A stretch of DNA of 64,000 nucleotides from Desulfomicrobium sp. UBA5193. Lineage in GTDB: Bacteria > Desulfobacterota > Desulfovibrionia > Desulfovibrionales > Desulfomicrobiaceae. Below are positions 24,558 through 32,524 of the stretch, piece after piece; the first letter of the stretch is position 1; each line of letters starts with the position of its first letter. The DNA lies in the NCBI GenBank assembly GCA_002412965.1, contig DHWB01000004.1, forward strand, positions 434,001-498,000, read 5' to 3'. A program made the position numbers and the translations under genes. Under the pieces are notes generated by a model that was given only the letters and a program-made list of their open reading frames with translations, was not told the DNA's origin and made no database searches.

Positions 24558-25382
24558 TCAGCCCTTGAGCAGAAGATTGCCCATGCGATCCAGCAGATCG
24601 AAGCGGGCCAGGCTTTGGCGCCACGCTTCGGGGATGGCGTCGAGTCCATACCAGGCTCCGGCCAACTGTCCGTAGGCGGCCATGGCTCGCGGGCCATGAG
24701 GAAGGCACATGAGGCATCCGTCTGCAAAGGAGTCGCTGTTTCGGAAAGCGTCCATGGCCGCTCCAAGGCTGGCGCAGGCCGGGAATTCCGCCGTCGGTGA
24801 GCTGCCGCTGCGCAGTTCCTCGACTTCCGGGCACAGATCACGGGGCAGGGCCGGACGCAAGACCTGGGCCTTGTCCGTGGCTTCGAGGGCTTCGGAGATC
24901 ATGGCCGCCAGCAGGCGGCAGGCATCCAGGCTCTGGGGGCCGGAATGGGTGGTGCAGGTGGAGCTTGCGCAGGCTTCCAGCATGGATTCACGTGAATCCG
25001 AAAAGAAGAGCACGACGGGTGCTACGCGGGCCAGACAGACGTCGCCCTGGGTCTGGCTTTCGTCTTCAGGGTTCCAGGTCCGCTCAAAACGCAGGGTGGC
25101 CTGCTTCACGACTTCATCAATATAATCACATGTTTCAGTGGAACTCAGGTAGCCGTAGCGAAACCAGCTTGTGTAGCGGACCATCTGGTCGCGCTGGTCG
25201 ATGCCGTCGCACTCGATCAGGCTCTCGGCCAGGCTGAGGGCCATGGACGTTCCGTCGCCCCACAGACCTTCGGGCAGGGACGTCTTTGAGGATATGTCGC
25301 CGAGATTCGGTCTGGCCAGGGCTTCGCATACCGCAAGGCCGACGAGGCATCCAAGCGCCTTGGCTGGCTCAAGCCTTGGCAC
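24558..25382 (-). CDS. degenerate ADP-ribosylglycohydrolase-family protein in the hydrogenase operon
   Basis: A 274-residue all-helical protein of the DraG/ADP-ribosylglycohydrolase fold. The family's WTDDTxM box reads LWGDGTSMALSLAESL here, and the C-terminal GGDxDT box is replaced by MCLPHGPRAMAAYGQLAGAW, so metal-binding aspartates look lost. GTG 25382 is chosen because CAGGAGG precedes it; an ATG at 25424 lacks such a site. It overlaps hypC by 14 bp and closes the hynBA-D-hypC operon. It may bind rather than hydrolyse ADP-ribosylated or related targets; that is inference. Confidence 0.75.
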   Translation of the reverse strand: MPRLEPAKALGCLVGLAVCEALARPNLGDISSKTSLPEGLWGDGTSMALSLAESLIECDGIDQRDQMVRYTSWFRYGYLSSTETCDYIDEVVKQATLRFERTWNPEDESQTQGDVCLARVAPVVLFFSDSRESMLEACASSTCTTHSGPQSLDACRLLAAMISEALEATDKAQVLRPALPRDLCPEVEELRSGSSPTAEFPACASLGAAMDAFRNSDSFADGCLMCLPHGPRAMAAYGQLAGAWYGLDAIPEAWRQSLARFDLLDRMGNLLLKG

Positions 25383-25647
25383 GGTCCAGCGCCTCCTGCT
25401 CGTATTTTCTTTGAACTTCCTCATAGGCGTTGGCCAAGTCTCGCAGGATAGTCAGTGATTCCTGCGCTTCTTTCAAGTCGAGCTTGCGGATGGCGAACCC
25501 GGCGTGGATGATGACGTAGTCGCCAAACGTGACCTCTTCGTCGAGCAGCATGAGGGAGGCGGTGACAAAGGTATCTCCTTCGCCGACGCGGCACTGCGCG
25601 ACGCCGTTTTCGATGACTTCAACCTTGGCGGGAATGGCCAGACACAT
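25369..25647 (-). CDS. hypC: hydrogenase maturation chaperone HypC
   Basis: A 92-residue protein starting MCLAIPAKV, with the essential Cys2 that binds iron and the large-subunit precursor. The core runs to FGDYVIIHAGFAIRKLD, followed by a helical tail. It lies 9 bp after hynD. HypC with HypD assembles the Fe(CN)2CO unit; hypD is not in this window. Confidence 0.95.
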   Translation of the reverse strand: MCLAIPAKVEVIENGVAQCRVGEGDTFVTASLMLLDEEVTFGDYVIIHAGFAIRKLDLKEAQESLTILRDLANAYEEVQRKYEQEALDRAKA

Positions 25648-25656
25648 GGTGACTCC

Positions 25657-26139
25657 TTAGTTCGGTGTGCAAGATCCGCCGGCGGCTTCGATCTCGCGGA
25701 TGATGGATTCGATCATGACGGGTATGGACGCGAGCGCTGCAGGCGAGAGCTCCAGGGCCATGGTATCGTAGTCGAAAGGTTCCATGCCGATGACAATGGC
25801 TTCCGGACGATGTCCGACAATCTCGCACATGCCCAGTGTATCGACCAGATCGGTCTGGTGCATGGAATCGCGGAAGGCCAGACTCTTGCGCAGATCGTCG
25901 CCGATGAGCCGATACACGGATCCGGGCTTGTCGTCGCAGAGAACCGCGTCGCAGACAATCAGAAAATCCGAATCCATGATGGGGCCCATCAGCTTGGTGC
26001 CAAGCGTGCCGCCATCCATGAGTGTGACGTTGTCGGAAAAAGTGTATTTTTCCTGCATCATTTCAATGCAGCGCACGCCGAGGCCTTCATCGGTGAAAAG
26101 AATATTGCCAACGCCAAGAACGAGAATTCGCGTGTCTGT
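25657..26139 (-). CDS. hynD: hydrogenase large-subunit maturation endopeptidase
   Basis: A 160-residue protease of the HyaD/HybD family. Nickel-probing residues fall in ILFTDEGLGVR (Glu), a CDAVLCDD segment (Asp) and SMHQTDL (His). ATG 26139 has GGAAG upstream; the longer frame to 26199 runs through the terminator region. It removes the 15-residue tail after the final CGVH of HynA. An intrinsic hairpin separates it from hynA. Confidence 0.92.
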   Translation of the reverse strand, partial: TDTRILVLGVGNILFTDEGLGVRCIEMMQEKYTFSDNVTLMDGGTLGTKLMGPIMDSDFLIVCDAVLCDDKPGSVYRLIGDDLRKSLAFRDSMHQTDLVDTLGMCEIVGHRPEAIVIGMEPFDYDTMALELSPAALASIPVMIESIIREIEAAGGSCTPN

Positions 26140-26205
26140 CATGAACACTTCCATGCTTTGGGGATACGCCCTGCTACGCAATAATGGGGGCTGGTTCAAG
26201 GAAAG

Positions 26206-26232
26206 AAAGGGCCCCGATTCCGGGGCCCTTTT
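26206..26232 (-). terminator. attenuating terminator between hynA and hynD
   Basis: AAAGGGCCCCG pairs with CGGGGCCCTTT around a 4-nt loop, with T residues on both sides. It directly follows the hynA stop. Partial read-through would give less maturation protein than structural subunits. Confidence 0.82.
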
Positions 26233-26235
26233 GAT

Positions 26236-27945
26236 TTATACGATTTTGAACTTGCGGACCTGATTGGTCTTGGAATCGATGACATGCACGCCGCAGGCAA
26301 TGCACGGATCGAAGGAATGAACGGTTCTGAGGATTTCCACCGGACGTTCCGGATCGGCAATGGGAGTGCCCAGGAGCGCTTCTTCGACAGCGGAGAGCTT
26401 GCCGCCCGCGCAACGCGGTCCAAAGTTCCAGGTCGAGGGTACGACCAACTGGAAGTTTTCGATCTTGCCGCCCTTGATCTTGATCCAGTGGCTGAGTGCG
26501 CCGCGAGGAGCGTTGACGTATCCGACGCCTTCCGCTTCATCGGGCATCTTCCAATCCTGGTAGATCTTGGTGTCGCCGCTTTTCACGTTTTCGGCCAGTT
26601 CATTGACCCAGTCCATGAGCTTGTCGGAGATGACCTTGGTCTCGATGCCGCGTGCGGCCGTGCGGCCAAGGGTGGAGAAGAGGGCCGGAGCGCCGACGCC
26701 CAGGTAACTGAGCACGTAATCCACGAGCTTCTTCACTTCCGGATGACCCTTTCCATAGGCGACCAGGACTGTGGCCAATGGGCCGGTTTCCACGGAGTGG
26801 CCGTCATAGCGGGGCGCTTTCATCCAGGAATAGCGGTCCCGATCCTCGTAGGCTGTGTACTTGGGTTCGGTCACGCCCGTGTAGGGGTGGTGAGCCTTGT
26901 CGCCCTGGTACCAGCTGTGGCGGACGTGCTCTTCGATCAGTTTGGGATTGAAGTTGCCGACCTTGCCGATGTTGCGGTCCAGGATGACGCCCTGGGGTAT
27001 CCAGCGGCTGTTGATGTCGCTTTCAACGGCGGGGAATTCGCCAAAGCTCAGGAAGTTGGTGGTGCCGCCGATGCCGGCCCAATCCTTGTAATAGGACGCC
27101 ACGGCCAGAAGGTCCGGGATGTAGCATTCGTCGATGAACTGCTTGGTTTCCTGGAACAGGCCGACGAATTCGGAGATGCGTTCGTTGGTCAAGCTTTCGT
27201 AACAGGTCACGCCGCCGACCACAGTGAACTGGGTGTGCGGGTTCTTGGCGCCGAAAACGGCCATGGCACGTGCCGCCTTGACCTGCAGGTGCAGGGCTTC
27301 GAGGTAGTGCGCGGTGGCGATGAGGTTCACTTCGGCGGGCAGGTAGTAGGCTTTGTGGCCGCCCAGGAAGTAGGCGTTGGTGAAGATGCCGAGCTGGCCG
27401 GAATCAACCAGAGCCTTGACTTTGTCCTGCACGGCCTTGAGGTCTTCGGCCTTGGTCACGCGGGTCGAGATGGAGTTGGCGATGGACGCGGCTTTTTTGG
27501 GATCCGCAGTCAGGGCGCCGGTTACATCAACCCAATCCAGGGCATGCAGGTGATAGAAATGAACGATATGATCGTGCAGGAACTGGGCGGCCAGAACCAG
27601 GTTGCGGATCAGACGAGCGTTGTCGGGCAGGTTCTTGTCCACGCCGACGGCGTTATCCACGCAGCGGGTCGAGGCCAGGGCATGGGTGTACGTGCAGACG
27701 CCGCAGGAACGCTGGGTGAAATGCTGTGCGTCACGCGGGTCACGCCCTTTGAGGATCAGTTCCAGACCACGGAAGAGCTGTGAGCTGGACCACACGTTGG
27801 TGACCTTGCCCTGATCCACTTCCACTTCGATTTTCAGATGGCCTTCGATGCGGGTAACGGGGTCCACCACGATGGGCCCCTTAAAGGTTTTATCCATGGG
27901 GGTGGCGATGACACCCGGGGCTTGGTTGGGTTTGCAACCGGACAT
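26236..27945 (-). CDS. hynA: periplasmic [NiFe] hydrogenase large subunit
   Basis: A 569-residue catalytic subunit for H2 oxidation. The N-terminal nickel motif RSCGVCTYTHALAS and the C-terminal motif DPCIACGVH supply four cysteines. The last-motif residue that is Sec in [NiFeSe] enzymes is Cys here, so this is a standard NiFe enzyme. The 15 residues after the final His (VIDSKTNQVRKFKIV) are the tail removed by HynD. No signal peptide: it rides across the membrane with HynB through the Tat system. It is 51 bp downstream of hynB. Confidence 0.97.
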   Translation of the reverse strand: MSGCKPNQAPGVIATPMDKTFKGPIVVDPVTRIEGHLKIEVEVDQGKVTNVWSSSQLFRGLELILKGRDPRDAQHFTQRSCGVCTYTHALASTRCVDNAVGVDKNLPDNARLIRNLVLAAQFLHDHIVHFYHLHALDWVDVTGALTADPKKAASIANSISTRVTKAEDLKAVQDKVKALVDSGQLGIFTNAYFLGGHKAYYLPAEVNLIATAHYLEALHLQVKAARAMAVFGAKNPHTQFTVVGGVTCYESLTNERISEFVGLFQETKQFIDECYIPDLLAVASYYKDWAGIGGTTNFLSFGEFPAVESDINSRWIPQGVILDRNIGKVGNFNPKLIEEHVRHSWYQGDKAHHPYTGVTEPKYTAYEDRDRYSWMKAPRYDGHSVETGPLATVLVAYGKGHPEVKKLVDYVLSYLGVGAPALFSTLGRTAARGIETKVISDKLMDWVNELAENVKSGDTKIYQDWKMPDEAEGVGYVNAPRGALSHWIKIKGGKIENFQLVVPSTWNFGPRCAGGKLSAVEEALLGTPIADPERPVEILRTVHSFDPCIACGVHVIDSKTNQVRKFKIV

Positions 27946-27996
27946 ATGTACTCTCCTCTGGATTCAGTAAAAGTTGAGCCTGACGCAAGTGCCGTT

Positions 27997-28956
27997 TTAC
28001 GCTTCTTCGTAGAAGGGTGAGGCGGTGTCCCAGAAATCGGGTTCACTGCACCCGATGCATGGATGACCAGCCTGAACCGGCCAGTTTGTCTGGTTGAACT
28101 TGACCTTGGGACAGTTGTTGTAGGTGGTGGGGCCTTTGCAGCCGAGATGCGCCAGGCACCAACCCTTGCGTGCTTCTTCAGAACCAAAGGAGGGGGCGAA
28201 TTCGCCGGCTTCGTAATGAGGCAGACGTTCGCATTGTTCGTGCACGGTTTCGCCGAAGAACATGATCGGGCGGTTCAAGTCGTCCATTTCCGGGATGGCC
28301 AGACTGTGGGTCAGCAGGTGGACGATGGTTCCAACCAGGTTGTACGGGTTGGGAGGACAGCCGGGGATGTTCACGGCGTTGACGCCCAGGTGCTTGAGGG
28401 CGTCGTTGATCCCTTTGGCATCGGTCGGATTCGGCTTGGCCGCCTGTACGCCGCCATAGGTGGCGCAGGTGCCGTACGAGATGACTGCGATGGCCTTGGG
28501 CAGGATTTCGGAGTTGATTTCGAGCATGGTGCGTCCGCCGACCATGCCGTAGATGCCGTTGTCCTTCGTCGGGATGGCGCCTTCAACGACACACAGGAAT
28601 CCGTTGGGGGAGTTTACGGCCTGATGCAGTGCTTCTTCTGCCTTGTGGCCTGCGGCGGCCATGATGGTTTCGTGGTAGTCGAGGCTGATCGTGTCGAGAA
28701 TCAGGTCGTCGATAAAGGGACGAACAGCACGCAGAATGGATTCTGAACAGCCTGTGCATTCCGCGTTATGCAGCCAGACCACGGAAGGTCGTTTGGGAGA
28801 GGTCAATGCCAGGGCGATTTTGTTGGCAAACGACGCCTCCATACCCATGACCGCGGCGATGGTGGAACAGAACTTCATGAAATCTCGGCGTGAGACTCCA
28901 CTTTTTTCCAGCCGCTCCTCGGCCCCGGGTTTGCCTAAACCTACGGAAAACTTCAT
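27997..28956 (-). CDS. hynB: periplasmic [NiFe] hydrogenase small subunit
   Basis: A 319-residue electron-transfer subunit with a Tat signal (VSRRDFMKFCSTIAAVMG). Cluster ligands include AECTGCSES (proximal), and C-terminal GWCLAHLGCKGPTTYNNCP and HPCIGCSEPDFW (distal/medial). There is no C-terminal membrane helix, so it is the soluble periplasmic type that feeds cytochrome c3. GGAGGTG precedes ATG 28956. It is the first gene of hynB-hynA-hynD-hypC-arh. Confidence 0.97.
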   Translation of the reverse strand: MKFSVGLGKPGAEERLEKSGVSRRDFMKFCSTIAAVMGMEASFANKIALALTSPKRPSVVWLHNAECTGCSESILRAVRPFIDDLILDTISLDYHETIMAAAGHKAEEALHQAVNSPNGFLCVVEGAIPTKDNGIYGMVGGRTMLEINSEILPKAIAVISYGTCATYGGVQAAKPNPTDAKGINDALKHLGVNAVNIPGCPPNPYNLVGTIVHLLTHSLAIPEMDDLNRPIMFFGETVHEQCERLPHYEAGEFAPSFGSEEARKGWCLAHLGCKGPTTYNNCPKVKFNQTNWPVQAGHPCIGCSEPDFWDTASPFYEEA

Positions 28957-29416
28957 AACACACCTCCATCAGTGTATGAATAAAAAAGACAGCCAACAAT
29001 TTTGTTGATCTGTCGTGTCCACAAGTAGAGCAAAGCACAGAATTTCTCTTTCCTTTCCTGTAACATAGGTAATTGTTCGGGGTCAATAGGGATTCATAAA
29101 AAAAACAAGTAGTATCTGTAATTTAGATCAAAAAGATACATACATATCGCCCTGAGTTATTTGACGGGACATGGTGTTACTTATGAGAATTGCGTGTGAC
29201 GCTATTTTCTCGGCCCGAGAGCTTTGAAAACAGGGCGGTCCTGGGGTCTGCTTCATGAAATGGAGCACATTTCCTTGGCGGGCTGAGGCGCCAGTTTTTC
29301 TTGTCCCGCCGCGTAAAGCGCGGTTCCCATTCTTGAACTTAGGCCAAAGCCTGCGTAGTGGTACCATGAGTCGCCATGACTGATTTCGGTAGCACCCTTT
29401 TGCCAGGAGATGCCAC
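28957..29416. other. divergent regulatory gap between hynB and a nitroreductase gene
   Basis: Contains the hynB leader, with the inverted repeat CAACAA-TT-TTGTTG (28998-29011, approximate) about 40 bp upstream of the hynB start, and an AT-rich segment around 29095-29150 that is the likely promoter. A GATCAA-like half-site occurs near 29127, but it is not a full FNR/CRP palindrome. No coding sequence is convincing here. Confidence 0.45.
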
Positions 29417-30076
29417 ATGGATAAGCAGATTATTCTCGATGCCTTCATGTTTCGCCATGCATGCAAGGAATTTGACCCCGACGCGGTGATCCCGGAAGAG
29501 GATTTTCTGTTCATCCTTGAAACGGCCCGCCTCTCTCCGAGTTCCTTCGGGTTTGAGCCCTGGCAGTTTCTGGTGGTGCAGGACATGAATCTGCGCAAGA
29601 AGCTCCTGCCCCACACATGGGGCGGCAAGATGCAGATTCCGACGGCCAGTCACTATCTGGTCTGCCTGGCTATGAAGACGCCCCTGCTCAAGTTCGACAG
29701 CGTCGGAATCGCCGATTTCATGCGCCAGATCCAGGAACTGCCCGAGGATCGGATCACGGCTCGCACGGAGTACTATGCCACCTTTCAGCAGTCCGACTTT
29801 CGCCTCCTCGACAGCGACCGGGCCATGTTCGACTGGGCCTGCAAGCAGTGCTACATCGCACAGGCCAACATGATGACGGCGGCGGCGCTGATCGGCATTG
29901 ACTCCTGTCCGATCGAAGGGTTCGCGCAGGACAAGGTGGATGAGGTGCTGGCGGAAGATTTCGGCGTGGACCTGAACGAGTACGGCGTGGCCTACATGCT
30001 GGCCTTCGGCTACCGGGTGAAGACTCCCAAGCGAAAGACGCGCAGGCCGCTTAAGCAGATGGTGAGCTGGTTCTAA
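29417..30076 (+). CDS. nitroreductase-family flavoprotein
   Basis: A 219-residue FMN-dependent NAD(P)H oxidoreductase. Typical features are FRHACKEFDP near the N-terminus, ETARLSPSSFGFEPWQFLVV (FMN contact), QANMMTAAALIGIDSCPIEGF and GYRVKTPKRKTRRPL at the C-terminus. AGGAG lies upstream of ATG 29417. It abuts the next gene with no gap. The natural substrate is unknown. Confidence 0.9.
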   Translation: MDKQIILDAFMFRHACKEFDPDAVIPEEDFLFILETARLSPSSFGFEPWQFLVVQDMNLRKKLLPHTWGGKMQIPTASHYLVCLAMKTPLLKFDSVGIADFMRQIQELPEDRITARTEYYATFQQSDFRLLDSDRAMFDWACKQCYIAQANMMTAAALIGIDSCPIEGFAQDKVDEVLAEDFGVDLNEYGVAYMLAFGYRVKTPKRKTRRPLKQMVSWF

Positions 30077-30886
30077 ATGTTCATGGACGAGCTGGAAAAA
30101 GAGGAACCCGGGTCGGAGAAGCACTCCATCGCGGAGGTTTCCAAATACTGCATGGCCACGGACCTGGGGCTGGAGTGCGTGTGCTCCAGGCGCTCCACGG
30201 TCAAGGTGGGCACCGGCACGACCGTCAAGAAGGAGGACAGCACCCTCTATTATTATGCCAAGCAGATCGACGACGACCTCTTGGCCGTGCAGTCCCTCAA
30301 TTCCCACTGGGCGCCTTCGGGTCCCGCCCAGGAGGTGACCATGACGGAGCTCATCACCCAGTATCAGCCCGAAGTGGACATGTTCCTGAAGCAGGTCAAA
30401 CCTGTGATGCAGAAAATCGCCAAGGCCGTGGCCAAGGGAGACAGGCACCGCAACAACGGAGAGCCTTTTTCAGCGGCCATGGAGTACAACAATGCCCTGG
30501 GCCTCGATGAAAAAAACGTGCGGGCCTTGTTCGGATTGGGCCTGACCTATCTGCAGTACAATCAGCACGACAAGGCCAAGGCGGTTTTCGAGGAGCTCAT
30601 CGGCTTGGACGGGTTCGCGTCGGCGGAGTTCAAGCATCTCTTCAACCAGTTCGGGATAGAGCTGCGCAAGCAGGACATGGTGGAGCAGGCGTGCAGATAT
30701 TATTCCCGGGCCATCGAAGTCTGCAAGACCGACGAGAATCTGTATTTCAACTTGGCCAGAGCCTATCTTCAAGGAGGGCAGCTCTGCGAGGCGGAGACCG
30801 CCCTGGAAATGTGCCTGTTCCTCAATCCGGCGCATGAAGAGGCGCAAAAGTTCAAGAGATATATTTCTTCCGTTTCCTTAAGCTGA
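30077..30886 (+). CDS. TPR protein of unknown function
   Basis: A 269-residue protein. The N-terminal ~100 residues contain a strand-rich segment (TGTTVKKEDSTLYYYAKQID) without known family, and residues ~125-260 hold three to four TPR-like repeats (AMEYNNALGLDEKNVRALFG; ACRYYSRAIEVCKTDENLYF). The start codon follows the nitroreductase stop directly (TAAATG). Convergent with the MFS gene. Confidence 0.7.
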   Translation: MFMDELEKEEPGSEKHSIAEVSKYCMATDLGLECVCSRRSTVKVGTGTTVKKEDSTLYYYAKQIDDDLLAVQSLNSHWAPSGPAQEVTMTELITQYQPEVDMFLKQVKPVMQKIAKAVAKGDRHRNNGEPFSAAMEYNNALGLDEKNVRALFGLGLTYLQYNQHDKAKAVFEELIGLDGFASAEFKHLFNQFGIELRKQDMVEQACRYYSRAIEVCKTDENLYFNLARAYLQGGQLCEAETALEMCLFLNPAHEEAQKFKRYISSVSLS

Positions 30887-32050
30887 TCAATGCCCGCTAC
30901 GGAATTCGTATATTCCCACACCCAGCAGCAGGCACAGCATGGCGAGTCCCGAACCGGTCACGCCCGCCCATCCGAAGTGCTTGAAGCCATACCCCATGAC
31001 CGTGATCCCCGCTGACCCGCCCAGATAATACCACAGAATATAGAGTGAATTGGCCCTCCCCCGGCTTGCGGAGAGCTTGCGGTTCATGCTGCCGACCGCG
31101 GCGGCATGAATGGCGAAAAAGCCCGCGCAGGCCAGGCCCAGGCTCAGGCAGATCACGGCCAGGTGTGGCACGTGGCTGAGCATGAGGGCTGTGCCCAAGG
31201 TCAGGGAGCCAAGAATCATGGTCAGACCGTTGCCGAAGCGGTTGCTGAATCTTCCGGACAGGGGCGCGATGATCACGCCGACGATGTAGGTCAGGTACAA
31301 GAGGGTGATGAGGTTTGTGCTGGCTGAAAACGGAGGCTCGCTCAGATAAAAGGGCAGATAGTTGAATGTCGCGCCGAAGACGAACAGAGCCCCGAACCCG
31401 ACCAGAAAGATCCGCAGCAGGTCGGGCCTGCGCATGAGTTCAAGGTAGCCGGGGCCGGCGCCGGGTTTTTCGGCCGGCCGCTCTTCTTCGGGCAGAAGCC
31501 GGACGGCGGCCACGGCCGTTATCAGGACCATGATCGAAGCCGTGACAAAGGCGTAGCGCCAGTGCAGGGGCGGATGAATCCAGCCGCCAAGGAGCCTTCC
31601 GCCCAGCCCTCCGACCACGGTGGCTGAAACGTAGGAGCCCATGACCACGTTGAGGCGTTCCACGGGTAGGTTGCGGGCCAGGTACGTGGCCAGACAGGTG
31701 GTCAGGGCCGGAATGAAGAGGCCTTGCAGCAGGCGCAGGGCGATGATGATGTCGATGTCGTCGATCAGGGCGCAGGCGATTCCCGCACCGGCGACCACGG
31801 CTCCGCCCAGGATGATGAACGGCTTGACCGGGTACATGTCGGCCAAGCGTCCGAACACGAGGGTGGAAAAGGCCACGCCGAGGATGACCATGGACACGGT
31901 CTGGGCCGCCTTGGCGATGGACACTCCAAACTCGGCCTGCAGCACAGGCAGGACGGGCTGGACCAGATAGATGGTGGTGAAGCTGGCGGAGACCAGGGCG
32001 AAGACCAGGGCCTGCAGGGCCAGAGGAGAGATGAGCTTCTTGTCCGTCAT
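30887..32050 (-). CDS. MFS transporter
   Basis: A 387-residue membrane protein with about 12 hydrophobic helices in two halves. The loop motif between helices 2 and 3 (FGRLADMYPVKPFI) is the MFS A-motif, and YVSATVVGGLGGRLLGGWI is the helix-5 C-motif of drug:H+ antiporters. It resembles YnfM/Bcr-type efflux proteins. The substrate cannot be read. It lies 6 bp downstream of the GNAT gene. Confidence 0.85.
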   Translation of the reverse strand: MTDKKLISPLALQALVFALVSASFTTIYLVQPVLPVLQAEFGVSIAKAAQTVSMVILGVAFSTLVFGRLADMYPVKPFIILGGAVVAGAGIACALIDDIDIIIALRLLQGLFIPALTTCLATYLARNLPVERLNVVMGSYVSATVVGGLGGRLLGGWIHPPLHWRYAFVTASIMVLITAVAAVRLLPEEERPAEKPGAGPGYLELMRRPDLLRIFLVGFGALFVFGATFNYLPFYLSEPPFSASTNLITLLYLTYIVGVIIAPLSGRFSNRFGNGLTMILGSLTLGTALMLSHVPHLAVICLSLGLACAGFFAIHAAAVGSMNRKLSASRGRANSLYILWYYLGGSAGITVMGYGFKHFGWAGVTGSGLAMLCLLLGVGIYEFRSGH

Positions 32051-32056
32051 GGCGCG

Positions 32057-32482
32057 CTATGAAGCATCAACAAGTCTCATGCAGACATGGGGGATGCCCG
32101 CTTCCATGAATTCCTCTCCGCAGAGCGTGAATCCGTTGCGGGCGTAAAAGCCCTGAGCCTGTGTCTGGGCGTGCAGCGAGAAGCAGTGAAAGCCGTTTCT
32201 GCGGCTTTCTTCGAGCATGAAACCAAGCAACTCGTTGCCGAGTCCCTGGCCTCGCCAGGCGCGGCGAATGGCCAGACGTTGAAAAATGGCCCCGTCGCCC
32301 GTGTAGCGGACTCGTCCGCAGGCCACGGGTTCGCCGTCCACTACGCCAAGGATGTGCAGGGCCGCGTAGTCGTATTCATCCATTTCTAGGGCATAGGGGA
32401 TGCCCTGCTCTTCCATGAAGACAATGGCCCGGACCATGAAAACCTGACGCAAGTCCTCCGGAGTGTGTACGCGTTTGAACAT
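32057..32482 (-). CDS. GNAT-family N-acetyltransferase
   Basis: A 141-residue acetyltransferase. The acetyl-CoA loop RLAIRRAWRGQGLGNELLGF and the terminal YARNGFTLCGEEFMEAGIPH motif are clear; the pattern is close to ElaA/YjcF-like proteins. The substrate is unknown. It is followed by the MFS gene, suggesting a small resistance or detoxification operon. Confidence 0.85.
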   Translation of the reverse strand: MFKRVHTPEDLRQVFMVRAIVFMEEQGIPYALEMDEYDYAALHILGVVDGEPVACGRVRYTGDGAIFQRLAIRRAWRGQGLGNELLGFMLEESRRNGFHCFSLHAQTQAQGFYARNGFTLCGEEFMEAGIPHVCMRLVDAS

Positions 32483-32494
32483 GGGTACGCTCGT

Positions 32495-32521
32495 AAAAGC
32501 GCCGCACTTGGGTGCGGCGCC
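32495..32521 (-). terminator. terminator after the large EF-hand-like gene
   Basis: GCGCCGCAC pairs with GTGCGGCGC around a short loop, followed on the minus strand by TTTT. It lies 4 bp after the stop codon of the upstream gene. Confidence 0.85.
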
Positions 32522-32524
32522 GTG

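Noticed and set aside
26284..27783. 499-codon plus-strand frame opposite hynA
   Set aside because: Shadow of the hydrogenase large-subunit gene; no motif or RBS.
26236..27945. [NiFeSe] hydrogenase large subunit with Sec
   Set aside because: The C-terminal motif reads DPCIACGVH, with Cys codons and no in-frame TGA.
29105..29140. FNR/CRP site upstream of hynB
   Set aside because: Only one half-site (TTGAT) is present.
28957..29416. Sigma-54 promoter upstream of hynB or the nitroreductase gene
   Set aside because: TGGCA-N5-TGGCA near 29400 has the GG and GC dinucleotides one base out of register.
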